Below, one piece after another: positions 43,201 through 50,720 of a DNA stretch of 64,000 nt; the stretch's first letter is position 1; the number at the start of each line of letters is the position of its first letter. The DNA is from Paenibacillus xylanilyticus. GTDB taxonomy: Bacteria; Bacillota; Bacilli; Paenibacillales; Paenibacillaceae. The stretch covers positions 3,483,001 to 3,547,000 of the forward strand of contig NZ_CP044310.1 in assembly GCF_009664365.1 (NCBI RefSeq), in the 5' to 3' direction. Under the pieces are notes generated by a model. The model did no database searches. It was not told the DNA's origin and saw only the letters and a program-made list of their open reading frames with translations. The translations under genes were made by a program, and so were the position numbers.

Positions 43201-43581
43201 GTTAAATTCGATACCTCCTGAAATCCATGGACCAGCAAGCCCAACGAGAGCCGGTTTGATAACACGATTGTAATACACGAAATCATAATTGTTTGTTTTA
43301 TCTAATGCGCGGTAGATCCGCCCACCAATTTCAGGCATAATTTCGACGCGGACGTATTCGTTTTCAAGAATGGCCATGCAATAGGATTTGGATTTTTTCT
43401 CATCCAGGATTTTATCGATGACTGGATGCGGGTAGACTCGTCCGGAACTCCCCTGGTACACGCGTTTCTCCAGAAACATGGGGTTTTTGTCAGGTTTTCC
43501 TGTTTCGTAAGTGGGAATTTCAACCTGTACCTCCCATACCCGCACCTGATTAGAAACGGCTGATGAATCTGTTGTACTCAT
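40231..43581 (-). CDS. DUF5107 and tetratricopeptide-repeat protein, 1116 aa
   Basis: Residues about 1-430 form a DUF5107-type domain resembling a galactose-mutarotase/beta-sandwich fold (RVEIMPEIGGRIYRALDKTN, ISGGIEFNWPQHHRPNTFGP, VNDHTQTVFPPDVT). The remaining about 650 residues are a long run of TPR helices (LNIAYGTLLLRRGYLEKAES, EAYYQLGLTLQLQERNEEAF, AHYYLGNLYYDKKRAEEAIQ). It has no signal peptide, so it is cytoplasmic. DUF5107/TPR proteins occur in polysaccharide-degrading loci of soil Firmicutes and Bacteroidetes; the mutarotase-like fold hints at sugar binding. ATG after AAGGAGG. It has its own terminator, so it is not in the downstream operon. Function unknown. Confidence 0.85.
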   Translation of the reverse strand: MSTTDSSAVSNQVRVWEVQVEIPTYETGKPDKNPMFLEKRVYQGSSGRVYPHPVIDKILDEKKSKSYCMAILENEYVRVEIMPEIGGRIYRALDKTNNYDFVYYNRVIKPALVGLAGPWISGGIEFNWPQHHRPNTFGPVQHTATENEDGSATVWVSEIDRMYGTKVTTGFTLHPGKAYIEIKAQMYNRTSEPQTFLWWANPAVAVNDHTQTVFPPDVTAVFDHGKRDVSKFPIATGTYYKMDYSEGVDISRYKNIPVPTSYMAYKSDYDFVGGYDHGVQAGLLHVANHHISPGKKQWTWGNGEFGQAWDRSLTDEDGPYIELMTGVFTDNQPDFTWLQPYEEKSFTQYFMPYKNIGVVKNASIDAAVNLEVDEKLRVATVMAYATSIFEGATIELKGRKRTYVNDTVTLSPESTYKTIITLDDEDQQHDLIVKVRDAKQKQLISYKPAKPSIEQIPDAAKPLPRPEELKSTEQLYLAGLHLEQYRHATFEPESYYEEGLRRDGSDIRLNIAYGTLLLRRGYLEKAESHFRKAIESLTWRNPNPYDSEAYYQLGLTLQLQERNEEAFQAFYKAVWSAAYQDSGYYALSQIASLRGAFIEALDLVERALIRNTRNYKSRLVKTALFRRLGRYEEAIVFADETLTMDIADFGARYEKFMNLEAIGKTEEAHLVKSELRRLLRDDAHNYLNLAWDYAGSGFYEEASGLLEEICSKQSGMTYPMAHYTLAYVYDKMGLTDKAEHERHLGGAAAPDYCFPNSLFDLSVLLHTVHKNPSDSKAHYYLGNLYYDKKRAEEAIQHWEISTGLEHQFATAHRNLALAYYNKRHDAEASLQSLHQAFACDKDDARVFYELDQLLKKMGVSAQERLTKLQEHIHLVEQRDDLYLEHITLLNTLGKHHEALSLLLSRRFHPWEGGEGKATGQYTLALVELAKQENAGQSYQEAIYLLQRALQYPENLGEGKLEGAQENSIHYELGMAYQGLGQLEEAVYHWKLASEGLEEPASAMYYNDQPPEMIFYQGLAWDQLNNSKEAKRRFNKLIDYAERHLFDDVKIDYFAVSLPDFLVFEDDLNKRNQTHCLFMLGLGLLGLGNKEEAKKRFNEALQLEPSHQGARIHLELC

Positions 43582-43707
43582 ATCGAGATCCTCCTTTGTG
43601 TTATACGTTCAATGTAATGCCGCACCCCCTTTCATACAATTAACGAAAGTCGGTAGTTGATGGATTATCTTCTTAAACTTGATTGCACAAATGTGGGTAA
43701 TGAAATA

Positions 43708-43730
43708 ACCGCTCTATTCAATAGAGCGGT
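43708..43730 (-). terminator. Terminator of the cupin gene
   Basis: Perfect 10-bp arms ACCGCTCTAT/ATAGAGCGGT with a 3-nt loop, followed on the minus strand by TTATTTCATT. It lies about 34 bp after the cupin stop. Confidence 0.68.
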
Positions 43731-43763
43731 CTCTAATAAGTTAAATAACGATTAAATAGTGTG

Positions 43764-44318
43764 TTATTCTGAAGCCATGGCATCAGCTTTTGTTGGATGG
43801 ACGGTGCCAAATGGATGTTGCGGTGGAGCGTAAATCACATAGACTTTAAGTGATTTGTTTCCTGTGTTCGTTATGTTATGCCACTTGCCAGCAGGTATCA
43901 TGATTGCATAGTCTTCGAAGGCATTCACGACAAAATCGAGATTCTCTCTACGATCCCCCATCTGAACCAGTCCTTGACCTTCTTCAATCCGAATAAACTG
44001 ATCTGTATTCGGATGAACTTCTAATCCGATATCTTCACCTACATTTATGTTCATAAGAGTTACTTGGAAGTGTTCCCCCGTCCATAAAGCTGTACGAAAA
44101 TTATTATTAAGCTTAGTTACTTTTTCGATATCTACCACCAGAGGTCTCTTTCCGTAATCCTTTAGAAGCATCACTTGCTGGCCTGTATTTACCATACCCA
44201 TATGAGATCCTTGGTCTAGTGAATGATTGTTTCTTTCTGTATAATTTGGATAATAATACGGATTATGTCCATTCGTGTATCCACCATATTGATGTGCTGG
44301 TGTGTGGTAGTAATACAA
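43764..44318 (-). CDS. Cupin-domain protein with Tyr/Asn-rich N-terminus
   Basis: 184 aa starting at TTG 44318. Residues 1-40 are rich in Tyr, Asn, His and Gly (MYYYHTPAHQYGGYTNGHNP, YYYPNYTERN), as in spore-coat and other surface proteins. Residues about 70-170 are a single cupin barrel with the metal-site motifs GLEVHPNTDQFIRIEEGQG and IMIPAGKWHNITNTG. It is similar to the spore/oxidative-stress cupins of Bacilli. Two tiny ORFs (53 and 36 codons) lie immediately upstream on the same strand and may be co-transcribed. Enzymatic role unknown. Confidence 0.82.
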   Translation of the reverse strand: MYYYHTPAHQYGGYTNGHNPYYYPNYTERNNHSLDQGSHMGMVNTGQQVMLLKDYGKRPLVVDIEKVTKLNNNFRTALWTGEHFQVTLMNINVGEDIGLEVHPNTDQFIRIEEGQGLVQMGDRRENLDFVVNAFEDYAIMIPAGKWHNITNTGNKSLKVYVIYAPPQHPFGTVHPTKADAMASE

Positions 44319-44341
44319 TTTGCACCATCCCTTTACAAATA

Positions 44342-44452
44342 TTATGCAGTCAGTATATGACTACATACGGGGAATGTGCCTAGCGAAACAAAGGGCTGAA
44401 CTGGTTCCTCCGTTTTCATGGATACTTTTTGGATCGAAAGTTGATTAGTCAT
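44342..44452 (-). CDS. Short peptide ORF, 36 aa, upstream of the cupin gene
   Basis: ATG at 44452 with GGTGGAG 9 nt upstream, and a stop 23 nt before the cupin start. The peptide begins MTNQLSIQKVSMKTEEPVQP and ends in a more hydrophobic, Ser/Thr-containing tail with one cysteine (Cys30 in TFPVCSH). The acidic-leader/hydrophobic-tail shape could be a precursor peptide, but no modification enzyme is adjacent and no family is recognised. Its start overlaps the region of the preceding small ORF's stop, with 2 bp between. Confidence 0.45.
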   Translation of the reverse strand: MTNQLSIQKVSMKTEEPVQPFVSLGTFPVCSHILTA

Positions 44453-44454
44453 TT

Positions 44455-44616
44455 CTAATCTCCACCTTTAAGTAAGGAAAAAGCAGCTGCAACAGCGACT
44501 TCGAGAAGATATGTACTTGTCTCGCGATAAGGCTCGATAGGATTGGCTATGGTTGATGATTTTGTCTCATAATAAGATTGAAAATTCGCATGAGTAATAA
44601 TACTAATGTAGACCAT
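44455..44616 (-). CDS. Short ORF, 53 aa, in front of the 36-aa ORF
   Basis: The frame runs from ATG 44616 to TAG 44455, two bp before the next ATG. It begins MVYISIITHANFQSYYETKS and has a helical, alanine-rich C-terminus (YLLEVAVAAAFSLLKGGD). The start has no clear ribosome site, so the true start or the gene itself is uncertain. The close spacing of three frames (53 aa, 36 aa, cupin) suggests a small operon. Confidence 0.38.
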   Translation of the reverse strand: MVYISIITHANFQSYYETKSSTIANPIEPYRETSTYLLEVAVAAAFSLLKGGD

Positions 44617-44762
44617 GCATTTCTATCATTATCTGTTTGATTCTGTAAATCTAGAGAACCAGATTTCTCTTACACTGATTAATCAACTGAATCCTTGGGT
44701 CATCATTTCTTAAATAGGGTAAAAGTTAAACACTCTAACCTTCATTGTAGCGCTGAAAAGGA

Positions 44763-45605
44763 GTGAGATTAATCGTATACAAAGCTTCTCCGTATGTACT
44801 TATGGTTGGTATTTTCATCATTATTTTTGACGGAATTTGGGTTGTGAAAACATATGATTCATATGATGTTTACCCGAAGGAGACATTTCTTCTTTTGCTT
44901 CTTGGCGCTTGTTTAATGATCCTTGCATATGGGACCTTATATATAAGGAGAAAGCATCATACTCCAGACCTAAACAAGATAAAAGATACAGAAAGCGAAG
45001 AAGAGACCAATAGTCAGTTGTTTGTTAACCGGATGTGGGAGCAACGAGAGACAGTTGGAGGCAAATTACTTCTATTTGTTCTTACCTTCCTTGCCCTTTT
45101 GGCTATTTTTGATTGGGGTTTGGCTCTTAATATGCTGCAACCCATCCTATTCGTTGGAATGATTGTATATTCATTTTTTTATATCATGCATGATGGTACC
45201 GAGGATGCGAGTGAGGACGAGTTTCGACCTAAAAGTAATATTATGCTAATATTTTTGCGTCTAATAGATTACAGAACACATCCGTTTAGTATAGGACTTT
45301 TCTTGTTTAATGGTATAGTCCTGACACTTCTGCTTGCTAAACATTTTAATTTCAACCTAAGCCTCGAGACAGGTGGTAATCCCAGATATGTCATGAGTTT
45401 ACCCACATCTGCTTTTATCTTATCGGGTTTAACCGTAGCATGTGGTTTATTATATATTAGTCAACAATGTCACTTTTTCGGACTGTCTCAGAAAAATCGG
45501 GGCACATACAAATTATTTCAGATTCATTTTTATGAAATCATTATTTGCGGAGCAACTTTTTTTATATGGTTAACGGTAGTGGTTCTTACATCGGTTATCG
45601 GTTAA
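44763..45605 (+). CDS. Multi-pass membrane protein of unknown function, about 280 aa
   Basis: Seven hydrophobic segments are visible, for example LMVGIFIIIFDGIWVV, FLLLLLGACLMILAYGTLYI, LLLFVLTFLALLAIFDWGL, ILFVGMIVYSFFYIM, IGLFLFNGIVLTLLLA, FILSGLTVACGLLYI and a C-terminal ICGATFFIWLTVVVLTSVIG. The loop after helix 2 is rich in charged residues. The start is unclear: GTG 44763 overlaps the AAAGGAG ribosome site; an internal ATG at 44802 lacks one. No family recognised. It is a single gene with its own terminator. Confidence 0.75.
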   Translation: MRLIVYKASPYVLMVGIFIIIFDGIWVVKTYDSYDVYPKETFLLLLLGACLMILAYGTLYIRRKHHTPDLNKIKDTESEEETNSQLFVNRMWEQRETVGGKLLLFVLTFLALLAIFDWGLALNMLQPILFVGMIVYSFFYIMHDGTEDASEDEFRPKSNIMLIFLRLIDYRTHPFSIGLFLFNGIVLTLLLAKHFNFNLSLETGGNPRYVMSLPTSAFILSGLTVACGLLYISQQCHFFGLSQKNRGTYKLFQIHFYEIIICGATFFIWLTVVVLTSVIG

Positions 45606-45673
45606 ATAATTTTGAAATTACTAACGACAAAACTAATGAGTTTCAAAACAATTTTTAACTTATTATTCGTAAC

Positions 45674-45713
45674 AAAAGCAGCCGATCATCTGTGATTAGC
45701 TGCTTTCATTTTT
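45674..45713. terminator. Bidirectional intrinsic terminator
   Basis: AGCAGC..GATCA/TGAT..GCTGCT hairpin followed by TTTcaTTTTT on the plus strand and by TTTTG on the minus strand. It ends the membrane-protein gene and the convergent NAD(P)-binding gene. Confidence 0.75.
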
Positions 45714-45745
45714 ATATCGCACTATTTTTTGTCTCTCAACAGTAC

Positions 45746-46366
45746 CTAATATGAAATACCTACACGATATCTGATATAAGAGTCATCTTTAATTTGCTTG
45801 TAGGTAAATTCAGCTGTATCACTCACGGATATCTCAGCCCCGCCTTCAGGCAAAACGTCACGCTCTACTCGGTATACGCCTAAATGTTCTCCGTCCGGTA
45901 AATACGTAGGACACACGATCGTCCAATCCAATGTTGATTCTTGAAGCAGAGAGTACACACGGTGATGCTCCTCGGCAGCGCGGGTGGATTTACGCCTCGA
46001 TTCACTGGATTGATATCGTAGAATACTCGGAAAAAGCCTGCTTTGCAGAATACCCGCTGTCCCTACAGTAATAATTCGCTTTATCCCTTCTTCATACATT
46101 GCTTCAATGATTAATGGCATACTTTTGGATAGTGTATTGGTCCCGTCTGTGTTCAGTGCACTGAACACAACATCAGCTACATAGATAGCACGCTTAATAT
46201 CTTCCTGATTCAAGACATTACCTTGAATGATTGTTAAATTTTCATCATTTACCTGACACTTTTCGGGTTGACGAACCAATACAGTTACATGATGCTTTTC
46301 CTTAAGTGCCCTGGCAACGATCTGAGTGCCTACTCGTCCAGTTGCACCCAATACTAGAATTTGCAT
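45746..46366 (-). CDS. NAD(P)-binding NmrA/atypical SDR-family protein
   Basis: 206-aa Rossmann protein of the atypical short-chain dehydrogenase group (YwnB/BVR-B-like). It has the glycine motif ILVLGATGRVGTQIV (residues 3-17), LVRQPEK for the adenine-ribose phosphate, VVFSALNTDGTN, IITVGTAGIL, and LDWTIVCPTYLPDGEH. The typical catalytic YxxxK is replaced by the PTYLPDGE region, as in other NAD(P)H-dependent flavin/biliverdin reductase-like proteins. ATG after AAAAAGGGG. No functional neighbour; substrate unknown. Confidence 0.88.
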   Translation of the reverse strand: MQILVLGATGRVGTQIVARALKEKHHVTVLVRQPEKCQVNDENLTIIQGNVLNQEDIKRAIYVADVVFSALNTDGTNTLSKSMPLIIEAMYEEGIKRIITVGTAGILQSRLFPSILRYQSSESRRKSTRAAEEHHRVYSLLQESTLDWTIVCPTYLPDGEHLGVYRVERDVLPEGGAEISVSDTAEFTYKQIKDDSYIRYRVGISY

Positions 46367-46414
46367 AAAAGATTCACCCGCCCCTTTTTCTGAAAAATAT
46401 GATGTTTCTCTTAT

Positions 46415-46461
46415 GGCTCATTATTCTTCTTTCATTCGTTATGAAAGAAGAATAATGAGCC
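46415..46461. repeat. Long perfect inverted repeat (21-bp arms, 5-nt loop)
   Basis: The arms at 46415-46435 and 46441-46461 are exact reverse complements (start GGCTCATTATTC, end CTTTCAT; loop TCGTT). It lies between the NAD(P)-binding gene and the end of the ABC exporter operon. There is no T run on either side, so it is not a standard intrinsic terminator, although RNA from it would fold extremely tightly. Confidence 0.85.
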
Positions 46462-46595
46462 GCTTTTAAACGCTCTTATATAATTCCGAATAAATGTATA
46501 TTATCATCAGCAGCCTTAATTTTGTAATTCGTCCAATGTTCCCGGCCGTCATCATGGCAAACTATATAGATGATACCACGTCTCTTAGAGAATTC

Positions 46596-47324
46596 TTAAT
46601 CCATTCTTTTAATAAACAAACGAATCACGATGATTAGCATGGCAACATGATATAAGAATCCAATGCTAAAATAAATATACGAAGCGAAAAAATGACCCGA
46701 TGTCCCTGTTAAAAAAACCAATGCTGGCCAATAGGTTGGAATCCACACCCCTACCCACAACCACGCATCTGGTACGAAAAAAACGATAATGGGGCCAACA
46801 ATGAACAATAGCGAACCAATCTTATATAACGCTAACCCCTCTACTTTATTGGCTGAAAAAGCTGCAACCAAAAGTGCAAACCATGGTGCTTCCAAAGCCA
46901 ACAACACTAACACAAACCCGATCTCCCAATAAAACCCCGTTAATCCTACAGATAAGATAAACATCGTTGTTAGTAGAGTACTTAAGATTGTAGGTAAAGT
47001 TAACCTGTAGGAAATATAGCCTCTTTTCATGAGTGGAGTTACAGCATAATAGGAGATGACATTCTCATCTCGTTCGTCCAGCATTAATAAACCTGTCATC
47101 ATACCTAACAGCATGGGGATCGTTACCATAAGAAGAATTGCAGCAAAGTGTCTGTATACGGTCAGGTCGAAAGAGTAACTTGCCTCCAGCCACTGAGCTG
47201 TCATTGGAAATCCATATCGAGTAAGCAAGATCAACAGTATCGGTCCCAAAAAGCCAGCCATCAAGACCGGATCATGGCCTGCATGACGAATATCATTCAA
47301 TAAAAGGACTCGGAATCGATTCAA
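46596..47324 (-). CDS. ABC exporter membrane subunit (fluoroquinolone-exporter-like), second permease
   Basis: 242 aa. The start is taken as TTG 47324, 8 nt after GGGGAGG and overlapping the previous stop as TTGA; an upstream ATG lies inside the neighbouring gene. About six helices (MAGFLGPILLILLTRYGF, HFAAILLMVTIPMLLGMMTG, ILSTLLTTMFILSVGLTGF, PWFALLVAAFSANK, LFIVGPIIVFFVP, FSIGFLYHVAMLIIVIRLF). Together with the preceding permease and ATPase it makes a three-gene exporter unit. Substrate unknown; similar units are annotated as drug exporters. Thirty-nine further sense codons follow its stop in frame. Confidence 0.82.
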   Translation of the reverse strand: MNRFRVLLLNDIRHAGHDPVLMAGFLGPILLILLTRYGFPMTAQWLEASYSFDLTVYRHFAAILLMVTIPMLLGMMTGLLMLDERDENVISYYAVTPLMKRGYISYRLTLPTILSTLLTTMFILSVGLTGFYWEIGFVLVLLALEAPWFALLVAAFSANKVEGLALYKIGSLLFIVGPIIVFFVPDAWLWVGVWIPTYWPALVFLTGTSGHFFASYIYFSIGFLYHVAMLIIVIRLFIKRMD

Positions 47325-48034
47325 TTTCCAGTCCTCCCCTCTCCTATTCTTCCAAGAACATATTTCTTGAAAGAATGATCGGCCCAATTATACATTACGT
47401 AGTTCCAGATGAGCAGAATAAACAGAGCGTATATAGCCTCTCTCGCCGATAAGACAGAGAAAGCGGAACCTAAAAGAACTAATGTGCCTTCTGTTGGAAG
47501 AAGATACAACAGTCTAGAATTCCATAGCTCAAAAAAACCAAGCAAGGGAAGTAGTAAAGGAAGCGCAAAAACCTGAGACATCAGGATAAACCCGTTAATC
47601 GTCTGGTAACGAACGACTACCCCGATGGATAATAGTGTCATAAGACTCGAAGTTAACAGTACTCCAACTGAGAATAAAAGAGGAGATTGTGGAATTCCAC
47701 TGGATGTTATATGAATTACCCAAGCAGCAGTTAGAGACAGAACCGATAATGAAGCCACTTTTGCTAACAGATAATCACGAGTACGGAGCGGCGTAACAAA
47801 AAGAGGATGATGAACTCCCTGGTCTCGCTCCAGAAGCAATATACCTCCAGCCAAGATCAACCCGAGTGCACTAGGATCACTAAACGTTAACAGAATGATG
47901 GCCTTTTCTAAATAATCGTTCGAAATAAAGTTCAGCAATATCCAATAACATGCACAAACCAGGGCATATACGATATAAAACCCATGACGCCACTGAAATT
48001 TGATGTCAAAGGCAAAAGCGGATAGGAATTTCAT
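47321..48034 (-). CDS. ABC exporter membrane subunit, first permease
   Basis: 237-aa ABC-2-type membrane protein. It starts MKFLSAFAFDIKFQWRHGFY; this opening with FAFDIKFQWRHGFY is typical of the fluoroquinolone-exporter permease family. Helices include YIVYALVCACYWILLNFI, ALGLILAGGILLLERDQG and VFALPLLLPLLGFFELW. It overlaps the ATPase gene by 4 bp (ATGA) and the next permease by 4 bp, so the three are co-translated. Confidence 0.87.
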   Translation of the reverse strand: MKFLSAFAFDIKFQWRHGFYIVYALVCACYWILLNFISNDYLEKAIILLTFSDPSALGLILAGGILLLERDQGVHHPLFVTPLRTRDYLLAKVASLSVLSLTAAWVIHITSSGIPQSPLLFSVGVLLTSSLMTLLSIGVVVRYQTINGFILMSQVFALPLLLPLLGFFELWNSRLLYLLPTEGTLVLLGSAFSVLSAREAIYALFILLIWNYVMYNWADHSFKKYVLGRIGEGRTGN

Positions 48035-48885
48035 GTAAGCTCTCTCCCTGTAACTTCGATAAATATCTGCTCCAACGAAGCCTCCTGAGAATGGATGGTT
48101 TCAATCGTATGGGTTTTCAAAAGACTTAAAAATGAATCATTTTCGCCAAGTCCATGTTGGGGAAAAACGGCATGAACCAATTGCCCATCTTTACGGTACT
48201 CAATTTTAATTCGCTGTTGTCCCTTACGAAGCTTTAGCTCCCGCGGGGAATCGATCAGCTTGATTTGTCCATCGACGATAAAAGCTACCCGGTCACAAAT
48301 ATCCTCTGCGGCTTGCATGTTATGTGTTGTAATAAGAACCGTTTTGCCTTCATTCTTTTTTTCCAGGATCAGATCTTTCATCAGTTTGGCATTTACCGGG
48401 TCCAAACCTGAGGTTGGTTCGTCCAGAAAAAGAATATCCGGGTCATTCAGCAGGGCCCGACAAAAATTCAAACGCATCCTCATGCCTTTGGATAACTGGG
48501 ATACCCTCAGATTTGCCGCTTTCTCCAAACCGACTTGTTCCAGCAACCTTTTTTGATCTACCGTTTTCCCTGTATACAGCGATCGAAAGAGATTTAAATT
48601 TTCCAAAACGGTAAACTTCGAGTAGAAGTTCGGAAATTCAAATGCCACTCCAATCCGCTCATAATAGTCAGGCCCGGTATCCTTGAGTTCTACGTGCGCC
48701 ACTTGTACAGTGCCTTGATATCCCTTAAGTACACCAATCAATATTTTTTGCGTTGTACTTTTGCCAGCTCCTGAAGGACCCAGAAAGCCAAAAATTTCAC
48801 CTTTTGGAATATAGAAATCCATGCTTCGAATCGTAGGCTCCCTTAGCCCCGGATAAGTAAAAGTAAGATTGCGCACATCGATCAT
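48031..48885 (-). CDS. ABC transporter ATP-binding protein of an exporter
   Basis: 284 aa. Walker A is GPSGAGKST (residues 36-44), the signature is the variant LSKGM rather than LSGGQ (common in ABC-2 exporters), Walker B is DILFLDEP with SGLDP, and the switch His is in LITTHNM. A C-terminal extension of about 70 residues (LRKGQQRIKIEYRKDG, EASLEQIFIEVTGREL) is typical of drug and antibiotic exporters. ATG after GGGAGG. First of three overlapping genes; energises the two permeases. Confidence 0.93.
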   Translation of the reverse strand: MIDVRNLTFTYPGLREPTIRSMDFYIPKGEIFGFLGPSGAGKSTTQKILIGVLKGYQGTVQVAHVELKDTGPDYYERIGVAFEFPNFYSKFTVLENLNLFRSLYTGKTVDQKRLLEQVGLEKAANLRVSQLSKGMRMRLNFCRALLNDPDILFLDEPTSGLDPVNAKLMKDLILEKKNEGKTVLITTHNMQAAEDICDRVAFIVDGQIKLIDSPRELKLRKGQQRIKIEYRKDGQLVHAVFPQHGLGENDSFLSLLKTHTIETIHSQEASLEQIFIEVTGRELT

Positions 48886-49035
48886 AAAAAGTCCTCCCGT
48901 TTCGATTCCTATAATAAACGTATAATCTTGCGATACACTGTTCCATCAGGCCACTCTCCAGACAGAAGATGTTCTTCTGTCCGACCTTCAAATACAAACC
49001 TCCTCTATAATGAATGTTAACATCGCTGATAAGGG

Positions 49036-49070
49036 AAAAAAGACAAAAAGAGCCCGCAGTGTGCAGGCTC
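49036..49070 (-). terminator. Intrinsic terminator, minus strand
   Basis: GAGCC..TGCA/TGC(A)..GGCTC hairpin (49050-49070) followed on the minus strand by TTTTTGTCTTTTTT. It implies a minus-strand transcript in this gap, which is the main support for the small ORF at 49214-49366. Confidence 0.7.
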
Positions 49071-49213
49071 CTCCATGTAAACCGTTTTTAATTTTCCATT
49101 TAATTACTGCTCTTAATTTACCGCGACCCAGATCATTTTGACAACATAAAATATAATTTACTTTGTTCATTATTTTCTATGACTTCACACTTCAGAAAAT
49201 ACTAAGTTTTCAC

Positions 49214-49366
49214 TTAATCACTGGATACGCCAAGCGCTTTGTTCCGTTCCTTAAGTCTCTCGTATAGAGGATGCAGCTCCGCAATATCAGGTCTTCTCTG
49301 AGCGAGCCATCCTGATGGAAAGGATCTATAACAATTAATTGGTGTTCTACTAAAAAGGACCAACAT
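49214..49366 (-). CDS. Small ORF of unknown function, 50 aa
   Basis: ATG 49366 with GGTGGGG 9 nt upstream. It encodes MLVLFSRTPINCYRSFPSGW, followed by a charged helical tail (LHPLYERLKERNKALG). A 26-codon frame (MDVKKWNK...) ends just upstream in another frame, so the two could also be fragments of one decayed gene. A minus-strand terminator lies 145 bp downstream. No family recognised. Confidence 0.35.
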   Translation of the reverse strand: MLVLFSRTPINCYRSFPSGWLAQRRPDIAELHPLYERLKERNKALGVSSD

Positions 49367-49503
49367 TTCAATCAGCCCCACCGTTCCTAAACTCAAGATA
49401 TACGACTAACTTTGCTACATCATTCGAGTTTTTATTCCATTTTTTAACATCCATGTTAAAATCGATATAACTAAATAAACGCTAATAAGGAGTATATTTT
49501 CAC

Positions 49504-50646
49504 ATGAAAGCTATTCTTATTGACGATGAAGTTTTAGCGTTGTCTTATTTGGAGCTTCAACTACTGAAGATGGAAAATTTCAGCCTTGATATTATCGGTA
49601 AATTCACAAACCCATACGATGCCTTGGATATCGTTGAACATGCCAAAGTGGATATCGCCTTTATTGATATAGAGTTACCTGAGATCAATGGTATTGAACT
49701 GGCGGAACGCTTGTTGGAGTTTGACCCTGACTTGATGGTGGTATTTGTTACGGCCTATCAGGAATACGCTGTGGACGCTTTCGAATTAAACGCCATAGAT
49801 TACATTGTGAAGCCGGTTCGCTTCGATCGGTTGTCCAAAACAATGAATCGCATATTGGGCAAGAGTACCGCCAGATTGGATAACCCTGATCCCCATCAAC
49901 CCCTCAGGATGACCATGTTCAAACAAGTCATGATTGAGGAGCCACAATCGCCTGGACAATTTACGTTGATGCAATGGAGAACCTTCAGAGCACAGGAGCT
50001 TTTCCTGTATCTGCTACAGCATAGGGGACAGCTTGTTCGTAAATCGTTTATCGTTGATTTATTGTGGAGCAATACAGATGTGAACAAGGCCTACTCACAG
50101 TTATATACAACCATTTACCATATTCGCAAAACGCTTACTGCATATGGCAAGAGATTTCAGATTAAGAGTGCAAATGAAGGATATTTATTGGAGCTGGACG
50201 ATATCATTTTGGACGTATCACTATGGGAAGACTCGATGCAAACCATCGATATTTCAGAGGAGAACCTGGAGCTTCATCTGGAGAAGATAAACAGCTATAC
50301 GGGTGAGTATTTGCAGGAATACGATTATTGGTGGGCAGAGGCAGAAAGACATAGACTTAAACAATTATGGCTAAACACAGCTCTAAGTGTCGGCAGTTGG
50401 TATGAGGATCAGCAGAGATTTGGCGATGCGTTGACTACATATTTGCAAATTCACCGCCTCTATTCATTAGAGGAAAAGTCTGCGTTTGCCTTAATGAAGC
50501 TGTATGACAAATTGAACGAGCCACAGAAAACGATGGAATGTTATCAAGAACTCACGACACGACTAAAAGAAGAATACGATATTCTCCCAGGGAACGATAT
50601 TCAACTATGGTTTAAGGAATGGCAAGAGAAACAACTGCCCTCTTAA
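49504..50646 (+). CDS. Response regulator with BTAD (SARP-like) output domain
   Basis: 380 aa. Residues 1-118 form a receiver domain with Asp55 (IAFIDIELPE), Thr83 and Lys103 (YIVKPVRFDR). Residues about 145-225 form a winged helix of the OmpR/SARP kind (QELFLYLLQHRGQLVRKSFI, YSQLYTTIYHIRKTLTAYGK). The rest is a bacterial transcriptional activator (BTAD) helical domain with TPR-like repeats (YEDQQRFGDALTTYLQIHRL). ATG after AAGGAG. The downstream gene, 75 bp away, is a hybrid sensor kinase, so this is its cognate regulator. Confidence 0.92.
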   Translation: MKAILIDDEVLALSYLELQLLKMENFSLDIIGKFTNPYDALDIVEHAKVDIAFIDIELPEINGIELAERLLEFDPDLMVVFVTAYQEYAVDAFELNAIDYIVKPVRFDRLSKTMNRILGKSTARLDNPDPHQPLRMTMFKQVMIEEPQSPGQFTLMQWRTFRAQELFLYLLQHRGQLVRKSFIVDLLWSNTDVNKAYSQLYTTIYHIRKTLTAYGKRFQIKSANEGYLLELDDIILDVSLWEDSMQTIDISEENLELHLEKINSYTGEYLQEYDYWWAEAERHRLKQLWLNTALSVGSWYEDQQRFGDALTTYLQIHRLYSLEEKSAFALMKLYDKLNEPQKTMECYQELTTRLKEEYDILPGNDIQLWFKEWQEKQLPS

Positions 50647-50720
50647 TCCGCATTTTAAATGTATAGCAAAAAGAGAGGCCTATTTACTAGCCCACTATAA
50701 CGTATGACAAAGGATTGTTC

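Larger units (their letters stand above)
48886..49503. other. Intergenic region with a minus-strand terminator and doubtful small ORFs
   Basis: About 620 bp between the exporter operon and the two-component genes. It holds a clear minus-strand terminator (49036-49070) and two short minus-strand frames (49214-49366, and 26 codons ending near 49370). Nothing else recognised. Confidence 0.5.

Noticed and set aside
42661-43221. 186-codon plus-strand frame
   Set aside because: Antisense shadow of the DUF5107 domain coding region; no ribosome site.
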